64,000 bases of DNA from Stutzerimonas kunmingensis. Lineage in GTDB: Bacteria > Pseudomonadota > Gammaproteobacteria > Pseudomonadales > Pseudomonadaceae. Under the pieces are notes generated by a model. It did no database searches. It saw only the letters and a list, made by a program, of their open reading frames with translations, and had not been told where the DNA came from. A program made the translations under genes and the position numbers. Of the stretch, positions 34,088 to 42,929 are shown piece by piece (positions within the stretch are counted from its first letter, which is position 1; every line of letters starts with the position of its first letter). The stretch spans positions 248,001 through 312,000 of the forward strand of contig NZ_PISM01000014.1 in NCBI RefSeq assembly GCF_002929225.1, given 5' to 3'.

Positions 34088-34342
34088 CAATCCTGAAGGC
34101 CCCGATTACGGGGCCTTCAGCGTTTCTGCGGTACGGAAAACGAGCGCGGATGTTGCCAGGATCGGCGAATGTCAGGCTGCAGTTCATTGCGTAGGCTGCC
34201 CGCGCGACTTCCTGCAACATCCGGTAGGGCAAGTTTTGCTCAAACAGTGTCGACGCACGTTGTGCTGCAGTTGGCACTTGCCAGCCAGAGCGATGCGAAA
34301 GCCACTGCTAGAATCCGCCGCCTGACAAATGGAGTTGTCATC

Positions 34343-34615
34343 ATGAAGCGATTCAGGCAACCGGAGGCATTTGCCCTGGTTCAACAATATTTCGAACCGC
34401 TGCTGTTCAGCGCGCGGATGGATTCGCCCTCGACCATCCGCGTGCTGCTAGTCGATGAAGCGGCAGGCGAGTCGCTTTTGCTTACCGGTTTGCCGTGCCG
34501 GCTATCGCTTTCCCGCGCCGAGATCACCGGGCTGATCAATACCATCGATCTGGACGCCGCCGCGCTGAGGCCGGCGCTGCTGAGCAAGCTCAAGCGCCCT
34601 CGCTTGCTTGGCTAG
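34343..34615 (+). CDS. DUF1652-like small protein
   Basis: 90 residues starting MKRFRQPEAFALVQQYFEPL. FEPLLFSARMDSPSTIRVLLV, LTGLPCRLSLSRAEITGLINTI follow the DUF1652 pattern of short Pseudomonas proteins of unknown function. An in-frame ATG at 34169 lacks a ribosome site. The 3' end overlaps the convergent TetR gene by 26 bp. Confidence 0.65.
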   Translation: MKRFRQPEAFALVQQYFEPLLFSARMDSPSTIRVLLVDEAAGESLLLTGLPCRLSLSRAEITGLINTIDLDAAALRPALLSKLKRPRLLG

Positions 34616-35240
34616 TCACTGAGGATGGAGCGTGCGACGTCACCAGCGCCAACAGATTGCTCGCCATGAAGGGTGTCTGCTCCCTGAGCGAAAACAGCTT
34701 GGGTGACAGCAACCAGGTGTGGGTGATGCCCATCAGGCTTGAATAGAGCAGCAGCGCCAGCGATCGTGGGGATTGGCAGTTGCCGGTGCCAGGCGTCTGC
34801 TGACTTCGCTCGACGAGCGCCTCCAGCAGCTGGACCATGTCGCGGGTCAGCTTGCGTTCACGCTTCAATGTGCTGGCCATCTGTGCCGTGAGTTCGGTCT
34901 TGTTCAGCAGGATTTCGAAAGACTGGCGATACCAGCGGTCCTCCAGCAACAGCCGAAACCAGTCGTCGATGAAGTGCTCGAGCGCGACAAGCGGCTCGTC
35001 GGCCAGCTTTCGGCTGCGGGCGATGAGCTGCTCCAGCGGTGCCTGGGAGTAGGCCAGGACCGCTTCGTACAGCTCGTCCTTGCTTTTGAAATGCCAGTAG
35101 ATCGGGCCGCGGCTGAAGCCGGCGCTGTCGGCGATCATCGCCAGCGTGGTGTTCGAGTAACCGTTGCGGCTGAACAATTCCAGCGCCGCGGCAATGATCT
35201 TCAGACGGGTCTGTTCGGCGTCTTCTTTGGTCCGGCGCAT
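34590..35240 (-). CDS. TetR/AcrR-family transcriptional regulator
   Basis: 216 residues from ATG 35240 (TTTGAGG upstream; the frame extends to TTG 35252). An N-terminal HTH (AALELFSRNGYSNTTLAMIADSAGFSRGPIYWHFKSK written here in parts: LFSRNGYSNTTLAMIA, FSRGPIYWHF) resembles AcrR/TtgR efflux regulators, with a helical ligand domain following. No efflux pump lies beside it here; its target may be across the former attB junction or elsewhere. Confidence 0.88.
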   Translation of the reverse strand: MRRTKEDAEQTRLKIIAAALELFSRNGYSNTTLAMIADSAGFSRGPIYWHFKSKDELYEAVLAYSQAPLEQLIARSRKLADEPLVALEHFIDDWFRLLLEDRWYRQSFEILLNKTELTAQMASTLKRERKLTRDMVQLLEALVERSQQTPGTGNCQSPRSLALLLYSSLMGITHTWLLSPKLFSLREQTPFMASNLLALVTSHAPSSVTSQASEGA

Positions 35241-35310
35241 GTGGGGCCTCAAATGATGCGCGGTGGATCAGCCAGAACCCACTGTGCGACAGCGCGCCGT
35301 GGCTGATGAT

Positions 35311-35329
35311 ACGGGCGCTTGGCGCCCGT
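35311..35329 (-). terminator. Hairpin after the ABC binding-protein gene
   Basis: ACGGGCGC and GCGCCCGT form an 8-bp perfect stem around TTG, 13 bp past the stop codon at 35342. The absence of a T run makes it a weak or factor-dependent terminator. Confidence 0.5.
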
Positions 35330-35341
35330 CACGCTGAAGAC

Positions 35342-36415
35342 TCAGAGTTTTCCGTCCGCGGCCATTTGCATGTAGGTGGTATCGAAGCGCAGTTTGACAT
35401 TGGCATCCGAGCCCATCAACTTGCCGCCAGGCATGGCAATGCCGATAAAGTCTACCGAGTCCGCACCGTCGCCCAGCAGACCGTGGTCGAAGGAGAACCT
35501 GCGCACGCTGTCCATGGCCTGATATGCCTCGTCGCTGTTGATGAACGCGAGCGAGTCGGCAGGCTTCCAGAACATCTTCATGCCTTTGAGCTGGCTTTCG
35601 TACCCGGCCTGATCGGTTCCGGAGGCCTGGCCCAGCGAGGCACGCGCCTTGGCGCCTTCGTCGGTGTCGCTTTCCAGGATCGCCATCACCTCATACCAGG
35701 CGCCAACCACGGCTTTGCCGAAGTCCGGGTTGTCGACCAGGGTTTCGCTGTTGACGATGGTCAGGTCCTTGATGTGGCCGGGGATCTGGCTGGAGTCGAA
35801 GGTGCGGTGCACACCGGGCGTGGCGGCAACTTCGTCGAGCAGAGGGTTCCATGTCACGACATTGCGCACCTCGTCCGTACTGAATGCGGCGACCAGATCG
35901 GCGTCCGAGGTGTTGACCACCTGTACGTCGCGCTCGCTCATGCCGACGCTATCGAGCGCCTGGGCCAGCAGGTAATGCGAAACCGACAGCTCGACCAGAT
36001 GGATCTGCTGATCCTTGAGGCTCTTCAGGTCGGCGCTGTCCTTCATCACCATCCCGTCGTTGCCGTTGGAATAGTCACCGACGATCAGTGCCGTGGTATC
36101 GATGCCGCCGGCTGCCGGAATCGACAGCGCATCCATGCTGGTGGCGACCACCCCGTCGAACTGGCCGGCGCTGTACTGGTTGATCGACTCGACGTAGTCG
36201 TTGACCTGGGTGATGTTCACTTCGATCCCGTACTTGTCGGCCCACTTCTTCATGATTCCCGACTCATCCGCATACTTCCATGGCATCCAGCCGGCATAGA
36301 TGGTCCAGGCAATATCGAAGCTTTTCTTTTCCTCGGCCTGCGCGGCAAAAGGCGAAAGGGCTGCAAAGATCACGGCGCCGGCACAGAGTGCCCGCTTGAA
36401 CGTATTGGCTTGCAT
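35342..36415 (-). CDS. ABC transporter periplasmic binding protein, urea-carboxylase-region type
   Basis: 357 residues from MQANTFKRALC (AAGGAGATTCACC before ATG 36415). A signal peptide ends at AAQAEEKK. The mature protein is NitT/TauT-like (FDIAWTIYAGWMPWKYADESG, GQFDGVVATSMDALSIPAAGG) and resembles the TIGR03427 group tied to urea carboxylase regions. The permease/ATPase pair at 57968-59664 has no binding protein of its own, so this protein is a candidate partner although 22 kb away. It follows the glutamine synthetase gene by 22 bp in one operon. Confidence 0.85.
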   Translation of the reverse strand: MQANTFKRALCAGAVIFAALSPFAAQAEEKKSFDIAWTIYAGWMPWKYADESGIMKKWADKYGIEVNITQVNDYVESINQYSAGQFDGVVATSMDALSIPAAGGIDTTALIVGDYSNGNDGMVMKDSADLKSLKDQQIHLVELSVSHYLLAQALDSVGMSERDVQVVNTSDADLVAAFSTDEVRNVVTWNPLLDEVAATPGVHRTFDSSQIPGHIKDLTIVNSETLVDNPDFGKAVVGAWYEVMAILESDTDEGAKARASLGQASGTDQAGYESQLKGMKMFWKPADSLAFINSDEAYQAMDSVRRFSFDHGLLGDGADSVDFIGIAMPGGKLMGSDANVKLRFDTTYMQMAADGKL

Positions 36416-36437
36416 GGTGAATCTCCTTTTCATCGAG

Positions 36438-37802
36438 TCAGAAGAATTTCAGGTAGCGCTGGATTTCCCAGTCGGAAACATGGGTGTGGTAGGCATTCCA
36501 TTCGTCGCGCTTGTACTCGACGAAGGCTTCATACATCGCATCGCCGAACACCTGGCGCGACAGCGGATCGGCCTCGAACGCATCGATGGCTTCGGACAGC
36601 GTGCGCGGCAGGGTTTCGATGCCCATGTCCGCGACATCCTTTTCGCTGTAGTCGTACATGTTTTCGCGGTGCGGCTGGCCCGGTTCGAGCTTGTCGCGGA
36701 TGCCTTCCAGGCCGGCGGCGAGGATCATCGCGGCGCCGAGATAGGGGTTGCAGCCGATATCCGCGGCGCGGCATTCGACCCGCGCGCCCTGGGACGGAAT
36801 GCGCAGCATGTTGGTGCGGTTGTTGTTGCCGTAGCAGACGAACACCGGCGCCCAGGTCGAGCCGGACATCGCGCCCTTGCGAATCAGCCGCTTGTAGCTG
36901 TTCACGGTGGGCGCGATCACCGCGCAAATGGCCTTGGCGTGTTTCAGTACGCCAGCGATGAAGTGGTAGGCGAGCGGGGTGACACCGCAGCCGTGCGGGT
37001 CCTCACCGTCCACCTCGAAGAGGTTTTTGCCAGACGCCAAGTCCGCCAGTGACATGTTGTAGTGCGCGCCGCTACCGGTGCGCTGCGCCGAGGGCTTGGG
37101 CATGAAGGTGGCGAAGGCGCCATGCTTGCGGGCGATCTCGTTGGCCATCATGCGGAAGAACACGAAGCGGTCGGCCATGGTCAACGCGTCGGCGTACTTG
37201 AAGTCGGTTTCGAACTGGCCGTTGGCGTCTTCATGGTCGAACGAGTAGACGCCCCAGCCCATCTCGTTCATGGCTTCCACCAGCTCATCGATCATCGGCA
37301 GGTTGTCCATCAACAGGCGCGGGTCGTAGCAGGGCTTGGCCGCGGTATCACGATCGCTGAGCGGGGCAAAGCCGCCGTCCGGGGTGTCCTTGTAGAGGAA
37401 GAACTCGGTCTCGATGCCCAGATTGAAGCTGTAGCCCATCTCGGCCGCAGCGTCGGTCTGGCGCTTGAGAATGCCGCGGGAGCAGGCGTCGAAAGGCTTG
37501 CCGTCCAGATAGAGGTCGCTGGCGAACCAGGCCAGGCTGCGGTTCCAGCTGCACTGGGTGGCGCTGGCCGGATCGGGCATCGCCGCCACTTCGTTATCGC
37601 TGATCTGCTGCGGCACGCCGTCCAGCGCTGCGCCGGTGTACAGCTCGGAACCGCGAAGCATCTGCCCCAGATGGTCGAGCGGAACGAACTTGCCTTTGAT
37701 CACGCCGTGCATGTCGACGTAGCTGGCCATGGCGTACTTCACGCCCTTGTCCTGCAGCCGCTGTTTCAGCTCCTCGACGGAGGAGAGTGGGAAGCTGGTC
37801 AT
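36438..37802 (-). CDS. Type III glutamate-ammonia ligase (GlnT-like)
   Basis: 454 residues from MTSFPLSSVEELKQRL (AAGGAGCGCAAGCAG upstream of 37802; the frame runs on to 38030 without support). VDMHGVIKGKFVPLDHLGQM, IETEFFLYKDTP, RTGSGAHYNMSLAD and NNNRTNMLRIPSQGARVECR are catalytic-core landmarks of the glutamine synthetase family, in the TIGR03105-like subgroup. It may capture ammonia or an amine (for example methylamine as gamma-glutamylmethylamide) released by the neighbouring catabolic operons; the amine preference cannot be read from sequence. Confidence 0.85.
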   Translation of the reverse strand: MTSFPLSSVEELKQRLQDKGVKYAMASYVDMHGVIKGKFVPLDHLGQMLRGSELYTGAALDGVPQQISDNEVAAMPDPASATQCSWNRSLAWFASDLYLDGKPFDACSRGILKRQTDAAAEMGYSFNLGIETEFFLYKDTPDGGFAPLSDRDTAAKPCYDPRLLMDNLPMIDELVEAMNEMGWGVYSFDHEDANGQFETDFKYADALTMADRFVFFRMMANEIARKHGAFATFMPKPSAQRTGSGAHYNMSLADLASGKNLFEVDGEDPHGCGVTPLAYHFIAGVLKHAKAICAVIAPTVNSYKRLIRKGAMSGSTWAPVFVCYGNNNRTNMLRIPSQGARVECRAADIGCNPYLGAAMILAAGLEGIRDKLEPGQPHRENMYDYSEKDVADMGIETLPRTLSEAIDAFEADPLSRQVFGDAMYEAFVEYKRDEWNAYHTHVSDWEIQRYLKFF

Positions 37803-37865
37803 CTGCTTGCGCTCCTTGGAGTCATGAATGGCGGCCGGGGCCGCTGGCACGATTCCTTCATCCAA

Positions 37866-37885
37866 TATACATGCCAGCGTGTATA
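37866..37885. promoter_or_regulatory. Inverted repeat in the GlnT/hydrolase divergent region
   Basis: TATACA, 8 bp, TGTATA forms a perfect 6-bp dyad between two divergent genes. The AT-rich form is like GntR-family operators. The regulator is unknown. Confidence 0.45.
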
Positions 37886-37944
37886 GAAACGGGCTACGTC
37901 TGGTGCCAATGCTTGCCCGTTTCGCCGATGTGGGAGTCATGCAG

Positions 37945-38967
37945 ATGCTTGAAATAAAAAGGGAAAAGAAATTTTTCGCGCTGGGCGAAATAAGCCTGGA
38001 AAGCGGCGAGCGATTGCGCAATGCACGCATTTGCTATCAGGTAATAGGCACGCCGAACCGGGCGCGAGACAACCTGGTGCTGATTCCCAGCTACTACGGC
38101 GGCACACATTGGGGCAGCCTGCCCCTGCTTGGTGCGGAGGGGCCACTGGCAGGCGGCGATTACTGCGTGGTGCTGATCAACCTGTTCGGCGCCGGCTGGT
38201 CGACTTCGCCGAGCAATGCGGCGCCGGGACAGGAGGGTGCGGACTTTCCGCAGGTGAGCCTGCTGGACAATGTGCACGCACAGAAGGCGTTGCTCGACCG
38301 GCTGTTCGGTGACGACTGGCAGCTCGCCCTGGTGACTGGCTGGTCCATGGGCGGCATGCAGACGCTGTTCTGGGCAATGGCCTACCCCGAGCGAGTGTGC
38401 GCCATCCTGCCGTTCTGCTGCACGGCGCGCTGCTGGCCGCACAACCGGGTGTTTCTCGAAGGGGTGAAGGCGGCGCTCTGCGCCGACGCCGCCTGGCAGG
38501 GCGGTCGCTACGCCACGCCGCCGGAACGCGGTCTGCGGGCGTTTGGCCGTGTCTATGCCGGCTGGGCCTATTCCCAGGCGTTCTATCGTCACGAGCTGTG
38601 GCGCGAGCTGGGCTTCGAGAGCCTGGAGGCGCTGCTCGACTACTGGGAGCGGGACCATCTGGAGCAGGACGCCAATGACCTGCTCTGCGTGCTGAACACC
38701 TGGCAATCGGCTGACCCGGTCCGCAGTTTCGGCGGTGGCTCGCTGGCCGAAGCGCTGGGGTGCATCCGCGCACGGACCATCCTCATGCCCGGCAGTACAG
38801 ACCTGTATTTCACCGTCGAGGATGCCCGCCACGAGGCCACGCTGATCCCAGGTGCTGAGCTGCGGGTGCTCGAATCGGACTGGGGCCATTGCGCCGGTGG
38901 GCCGGGCCGCAGCGCGCCGGCCATGCAGCAGGTGTTTGCGGCAATGGCCGAGTTGCTCGGCCGCTAG
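37945..38967 (+). CDS. Alpha/beta hydrolase, homoserine acetyltransferase (MetX)-like
   Basis: 340 residues from ATG 37945 (GGGAG at a proper distance; ATG 37939 is too close). Nucleophile S134 in GWSMGGMQT, acid D286 in MPGSTDLYF and H315 in DWGHCAGG complete the triad. Overall it follows the MetX/alpha-beta hydrolase plan ([27 protein letters not shown]), but the MetX substrate motifs are not obvious, so an amide or ester hydrolase is likely. It is convergent with the eleven-gene operon, 3 bp from its last stop. Confidence 0.8.
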   Translation: MLEIKREKKFFALGEISLESGERLRNARICYQVIGTPNRARDNLVLIPSYYGGTHWGSLPLLGAEGPLAGGDYCVVLINLFGAGWSTSPSNAAPGQEGADFPQVSLLDNVHAQKALLDRLFGDDWQLALVTGWSMGGMQTLFWAMAYPERVCAILPFCCTARCWPHNRVFLEGVKAALCADAAWQGGRYATPPERGLRAFGRVYAGWAYSQAFYRHELWRELGFESLEALLDYWERDHLEQDANDLLCVLNTWQSADPVRSFGGGSLAEALGCIRARTILMPGSTDLYFTVEDARHEATLIPGAELRVLESDWGHCAGGPGRSAPAMQQVFAAMAELLGR

Positions 38968-38970
38968 CCT

Positions 38971-39816
38971 TTAGCCGGCCACGGCGCTGAGTTTGGCCAG
39001 TTGCTCGAGGTCGGTCTGCATGCCGGACGTCTCGCGGATGCGGGCGAGGATTTCGCGCTTGAGCTCGGTGAATTCGGGCGCGAGCTTCATGTCCTGATGG
39101 CGCTGGGCCGGCAGCGGCACCTCGTAGATGGAGTCGATGCGCCCGGGCCTCGGCGCCATCAGCACGATGCGGCTGCCCAGATAGATGGCTTCCTCGACAT
39201 CGTGGGTGACGAACAGGATGGTGCTCTTTTCCAGCCTGTGCACATGGCGGATGAGGTCGTGCATGACCTCTCGCGTCTGCGCATCCAGCGCACCGAACGG
39301 CTCGTCCATCAGCAGCGTCGCGGGCTTGGGCATCAAGGCGCGGGCAATGGCGACGCGCTGCTGCATCCCGCCGGAGAGCTGGCTGGGATAGGCATCGGCG
39401 AAGCGCGTCAGGCCCATCAGGTTGAGCAGGGCGTCGGCGCGGCCTGCGGCCGACTCCACGTCACCGTCGTGGCGCACGGTGTCGCCGATCACCTTGAGCT
39501 GGCGGCAGAACTTGATGTTCTGCATCACCGTCAGCCAGGGATAGAGGCTGTAGTGCTGGAAGACCATGGCGCGGTCGACGCCAGGGCCGTCGATAGGCTT
39601 GCCGTCGAGCAGGATCTCGCCACAACTCAGCGTTTCCAGCCCGGCGATGATGCGCAGCAGGGTGGACTTACCGCAGCCCGAGGCCCCGACGAAGGTGACG
39701 AACTCGTTGGGCTGGATATCCAGGTCGATCGACTGCAGCGCCTGCACCTCGCGCTGCTCGCTGACGAAGGTCTTGCCGACCTGACGGACATGAATCTTGG
39801 CATCGGACATGGTCAT
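38971..39816 (-). CDS. ABC transporter ATPase (NitT/TauT type)
   Basis: 281 residues (or 279 from ATG 39810, which has better ribosome-site spacing). Walker A GASGCGKST, signature LSGGMQQR, Walker B TLLMDEPFGALD and switch His in FVTHDVEEA are all present. Last gene of the eleven-gene operon. With permease 39813 and binding protein 47177 it forms a complete uptake system. Confidence 0.93.
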   Translation of the reverse strand: MTMSDAKIHVRQVGKTFVSEQREVQALQSIDLDIQPNEFVTFVGASGCGKSTLLRIIAGLETLSCGEILLDGKPIDGPGVDRAMVFQHYSLYPWLTVMQNIKFCRQLKVIGDTVRHDGDVESAAGRADALLNLMGLTRFADAYPSQLSGGMQQRVAIARALMPKPATLLMDEPFGALDAQTREVMHDLIRHVHRLEKSTILFVTHDVEEAIYLGSRIVLMAPRPGRIDSIYEVPLPAQRHQDMKLAPEFTELKREILARIRETSGMQTDLEQLAKLSAVAG

Positions 39817-40691
39817 TTCCTCATCCAGGGAAAGGCGCGGCGGTGCAACCAGCGGAAGGCCTGGTCGGTGAGCAGGCCGATCAGACCGATCAGCAGGATG
39901 CCGGCGAAGATCTTGTCGGTGTGCATGTAGCGCTGCGCCTTGAGGATGGCGTAGCCGAGGCCGGAGTTGGCCGCAACCAGTTCGGCTACTACCAGGTAGG
40001 TCCAGGCCCAGCCGCAGGTGATGCGCAGGGTGTCGAGCAGCGCCGGTTTGGCCGACGGCAGGATCACCAACTTGACGATCTCGCCGCGGTTGGCGCCCAT
40101 GGTCTGCGCCGCCTCGATCTGCGCCATGGGCACGCGGCGCACGTCTTCGGCGACCATCAGCACCATCTGGAAGAAGGTGCCGATGAAGATGATCAGTACC
40201 TTGGAGCCCTCATCAATACCGACCCAGAGCATCACCAGCGGAATGAAGGCTACCGCCGGCATATAGCGGATGAAGTCGGTGAGCGGTTCGAGAAAGGCCT
40301 GCACCGGCCGATAGGTGCCGATGTACAGCCCCAGCGGCAGCGCAATCAGTGCCGAGGCACCGAAGCCCGCCATGACCCGCCAGACGCTGATGCCGATGTC
40401 CCCCAGCAGCCCTTCGCTTGTCCCCCAGCGGCCGATGCGTTCGAGCACCGCGCCGGGGCTGGGCATGAACATCGGGTCGGCGAGGCCGAGCGCCGTCCAC
40501 AGCCACCAGATGACGAAGGGCAGGCTCAGCCCGGCGCCGGTCAGTAGCCAGGCGCTGCGCCGGGATATCTCGCCGCGAATGCGCCAGAAACTGCTCTTGC
40601 GCACCACCTGTTCGGCCGGTGCGGCCGGTGTTGCCGTGTGTCGCGGCTGCGCGGCGGTGGCAGCGGAGGGGATGCTGATCTGCGCTGTCAT
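39813..40691 (-). CDS. ABC transporter permease (NitT/TauT type)
   Basis: 292 residues. About six transmembrane helices, and the coupling motif EAAQTMGANRGEIVKLVILPSA-like region (residues 190-215; key EAA...G) typical of binding-protein-dependent permeases. A 35-residue cytoplasmic N-terminal extension rich in Ala/Pro is unusual but common in this subgroup. Overlaps both neighbours by 4 bp. Confidence 0.93.
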   Translation of the reverse strand: MTAQISIPSAATAAQPRHTATPAAPAEQVVRKSSFWRIRGEISRRSAWLLTGAGLSLPFVIWWLWTALGLADPMFMPSPGAVLERIGRWGTSEGLLGDIGISVWRVMAGFGASALIALPLGLYIGTYRPVQAFLEPLTDFIRYMPAVAFIPLVMLWVGIDEGSKVLIIFIGTFFQMVLMVAEDVRRVPMAQIEAAQTMGANRGEIVKLVILPSAKPALLDTLRITCGWAWTYLVVAELVAANSGLGYAILKAQRYMHTDKIFAGILLIGLIGLLTDQAFRWLHRRAFPWMRK

Positions 40692-41497
40692 GCGGGAACC
40701 TCCTGTGAAATGGTGGGCACATCGAGTTCAACGCGTTGCCAGCCACCGGCCGCCGGATAACGACCAAGCGCGGCGAGGTCAGCAGTCGGCAGGCTGGTGG
40801 GGTCGGCGAAGTTCCAGTAGCTCGACAGTAGGGCGTCGCCGACGCGGCCGGGCAGCGTCGAGTGGGTGATCTGCCAGGGTGTTGCGCCGTTGCGGTGGCG
40901 GCCGAAGGACAGCTCGCAGGCCAGCAACTGTGGCCGCAGCGCGGGGCTGACGGCGGCCAGTTGGTCACGCAGATATCCTGTGCTGGCCGGCAGCAGAATC
41001 GGCCGCTCGGCAGCGAACAGGAAGTAGTCGCCCGCTACCAGCAGACAGGCCTGCCGGGCTGGCTGCTCCGCCGCGCGCAGCCAGATGCCCCAGCTGCGCC
41101 CCTGCGACTCCGGCAGGCGCTGCCAGATTTCGTGGTAGCTGCCGTCGAGCCCGTCCTCCAGCAGCCGCTCCGGGGTCTCGAAGTGCATCAGGCCGATATC
41201 CGCAGGTCCGCCCGGCGGCTGGAAGTCGATCAGCCGATGCCACTGGCAGATATCGCCGTTGACCTCGGTGACGCCGGCGAAGCCAGCCTGCTCGCTCAGG
41301 GCCAGCTGCTGGGCATGGCTGCAGGTTTCCAGCGAGGCGGCTGGCGGCAGCGCTTGCGGCCGCGGCAGGCGCAGGTCGGCGTGCAGGCTGGCGGTTTGCA
41401 GCCAGTACACCTCGCTGGTTTCGTCACGCAAGCCGGCGGTGGTGGTCAGCAGGCGCCGGCGCCACACGCCGAGATAGGCATCGGGAACGCTCTTCAT
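40688..41497 (-). CDS. Protein of unknown function in the guanidine-riboswitch operon
   Basis: 269 residues from MKSVPDAYLGVWRRRLLTTT; the frame extends further upstream but this ATG overlaps the MBL-hydrolase stop by 4 bp. Recurrent beta-strand pattern with YWLQTASLHADLRLP, FAGVTEVNGDICQWHRLIDFQP and AEQPARQACLLVAGDYFLFAAE suggests a lipocalin-like or two-barrel small-molecule-binding fold. No catalytic motif is evident. Coupling with ten transport/catabolic genes implies a role in the same pathway. Confidence 0.8.
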   Translation of the reverse strand: MKSVPDAYLGVWRRRLLTTTAGLRDETSEVYWLQTASLHADLRLPRPQALPPAASLETCSHAQQLALSEQAGFAGVTEVNGDICQWHRLIDFQPPGGPADIGLMHFETPERLLEDGLDGSYHEIWQRLPESQGRSWGIWLRAAEQPARQACLLVAGDYFLFAAERPILLPASTGYLRDQLAAVSPALRPQLLACELSFGRHRNGATPWQITHSTLPGRVGDALLSSYWNFADPTSLPTADLAALGRYPAAGGWQRVELDVPTISQEVPA

Positions 41498-42276
41498 GCG
41501 TGGTACTCCGGAAAGCTTTTGAGGGTGCGCCAGAAGGCCATGTCGTGATTCGGCCAGATAGCGGCGTCGGTTTCGGCAGCGGTGGCCTTGAGCTTGCGGA
41601 TGCTGCCCAGCGCCAGGTCTTCGCGGTCCTGCCAGCAGAGGCCGGGCGCGACTTCGTCGACCAGGTTCTCGCTCAGGTCCGCAGCGTCCCCGGCGAGAAT
41701 CACCGGCTTGCCGTGCGGCAGTTCGATAAGCAGCGACATGTGGCCGGCCGTGTGCCCGGGGGTATTGATTGCGCGCAGTCCGGGCAGCAGCTCGTATTCG
41801 TCGCGCTGCAGCATCCAACGATGTTCGCCGGCAAAGTCATCGGCGAAGTAGGCATTGTCCGCCTGGGCGCGGGCGGCGGCGAGTTCCGCTTCATGCACAT
41901 GCACATCGCAGCCGCACAGTTCGCACAGGCCACCGGCGTGATCGAAATGCAGATGACTGAGGAACACGAGATCAATATCGGCGGGGGACAGCCCGTGTCG
42001 GTCCAGATGGGCGGGCAGACGCTGCTCCTCGGTCATCTCGGGCGGCCCCATGGGAAACTCCACCGGATCGAACCAGCGCGCACGCAGCTGCGGATCGCTG
42101 AGCTTGGCGTAGTCGCAGCCGACGTCGAACAACACTCGTCCCTGTCGGGTTTCGATTAGGAAGGCGAGGATCGGCGCGTCGATCAGCGTGCCCTGGCCGC
42201 GATTGCGGGTGGAAATCGACTTGTCATAGCGATGCGTGGCGGTCAGCAGTGGCCAGAGCTTCAGCACATCGGTCAT
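41494..42276 (-). CDS. Metallo-beta-lactamase-fold hydrolase (AHL lactonase-like)
   Basis: 260 residues. The zinc motif HLHFDH at H108-H113, a later His in NTPGHTAGHMS and an Asp in LAGDAADL give the full dinuclear site. Closest in style to N-acyl-homoserine lactonases (AiiA/AttM), but its operon points to ring opening of a lactone or cyclic amide in the guanidine-linked pathway rather than quorum quenching. Overlaps its neighbours by 4 bp on each side. Confidence 0.85.
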   Translation of the reverse strand: MTDVLKLWPLLTATHRYDKSISTRNRGQGTLIDAPILAFLIETRQGRVLFDVGCDYAKLSDPQLRARWFDPVEFPMGPPEMTEEQRLPAHLDRHGLSPADIDLVFLSHLHFDHAGGLCELCGCDVHVHEAELAAARAQADNAYFADDFAGEHRWMLQRDEYELLPGLRAINTPGHTAGHMSLLIELPHGKPVILAGDAADLSENLVDEVAPGLCWQDREDLALGSIRKLKATAAETDAAIWPNHDMAFWRTLKSFPEYHA

Positions 42277-42929
42277 GCGGCACGCTCCAGACGCCGGAGC
42301 AGGCTGGCGCTGTCGGTCACGCTGCCGAACAGCCCACCTTCGACCTCGATCATCGCCAGCGCAGCCGCATGCAGTTGCGGGTCGGACGAGGCGCAGGCAT
42401 CGCTGACGGTCAGGCAGTCGAAGCCAAGGTCGATGGCCTGGCGCAGCGTCGAAGACACGCAGACCTCGGTAGTCACGCCGGTCAGGATCAGCCGCTCGAT
42501 GCCGCGGCGGCGCAGGATCAGTTCGAGATCGGTATGGGCGAAAGCGCTGTAGCCGGGTTTGTCGATCACCGGCTCGCCAGCGCGCGGCTGCAGTTCGTCG
42601 ATCAGGTCGTGGCCGAATTCGCCGCGCACCAGCAGGCGGCCGAGGGGGCCAGCACTGCCGATGGGGGCGCCAGTCGCTTCGGCACGGCGGCGTTTGGGGT
42701 CGGGCAGATCGGAAAGATCCGGACGATGACCTTCACGGGTGTGCACGACCAGCATGCCCAGCCCGCGAGCGCGATCCAGCAGCGCCTGGATCGCCGGGAT
42801 CGGTGCACGCAGGCGGCTGACGTCCATGCCGGCCTGGTCGGCGTAGCCACCCAGGGCGCAGAAATCACGCTGCATGTCGATCACCAGTAGCGCCGTGCGC
42901 CCGGGGTTCAGGTTCGTCGCCAGGGTCAC
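42273..42929 (-). CDS. Isochorismatase-like cysteine hydrolase
   Basis: 218 residues from a GTG start (42929) overlapping the creatininase stop as GTGA; the longer open frame to 43709 runs antiphase over creatininase and is an artefact. The triad D18 (LLVIDMQRDF), K124 (VIDKPGYSAF) and C157 (TGVTTEVCVSS) is intact. This family includes biuret hydrolase, RutB and N-carbamoylsarcosine amidase, all cleaving ureido or amide nitrogen. N-carbamoylsarcosine amidase belongs to creatinine catabolism, which suits the neighbouring creatininase. Confidence 0.9.
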   Translation of the reverse strand: MTLATNLNPGRTALLVIDMQRDFCALGGYADQAGMDVSRLRAPIPAIQALLDRARGLGMLVVHTREGHRPDLSDLPDPKRRRAEATGAPIGSAGPLGRLLVRGEFGHDLIDELQPRAGEPVIDKPGYSAFAHTDLELILRRRGIERLILTGVTTEVCVSSTLRQAIDLGFDCLTVSDACASSDPQLHAAALAMIEVEGGLFGSVTDSASLLRRLERAA

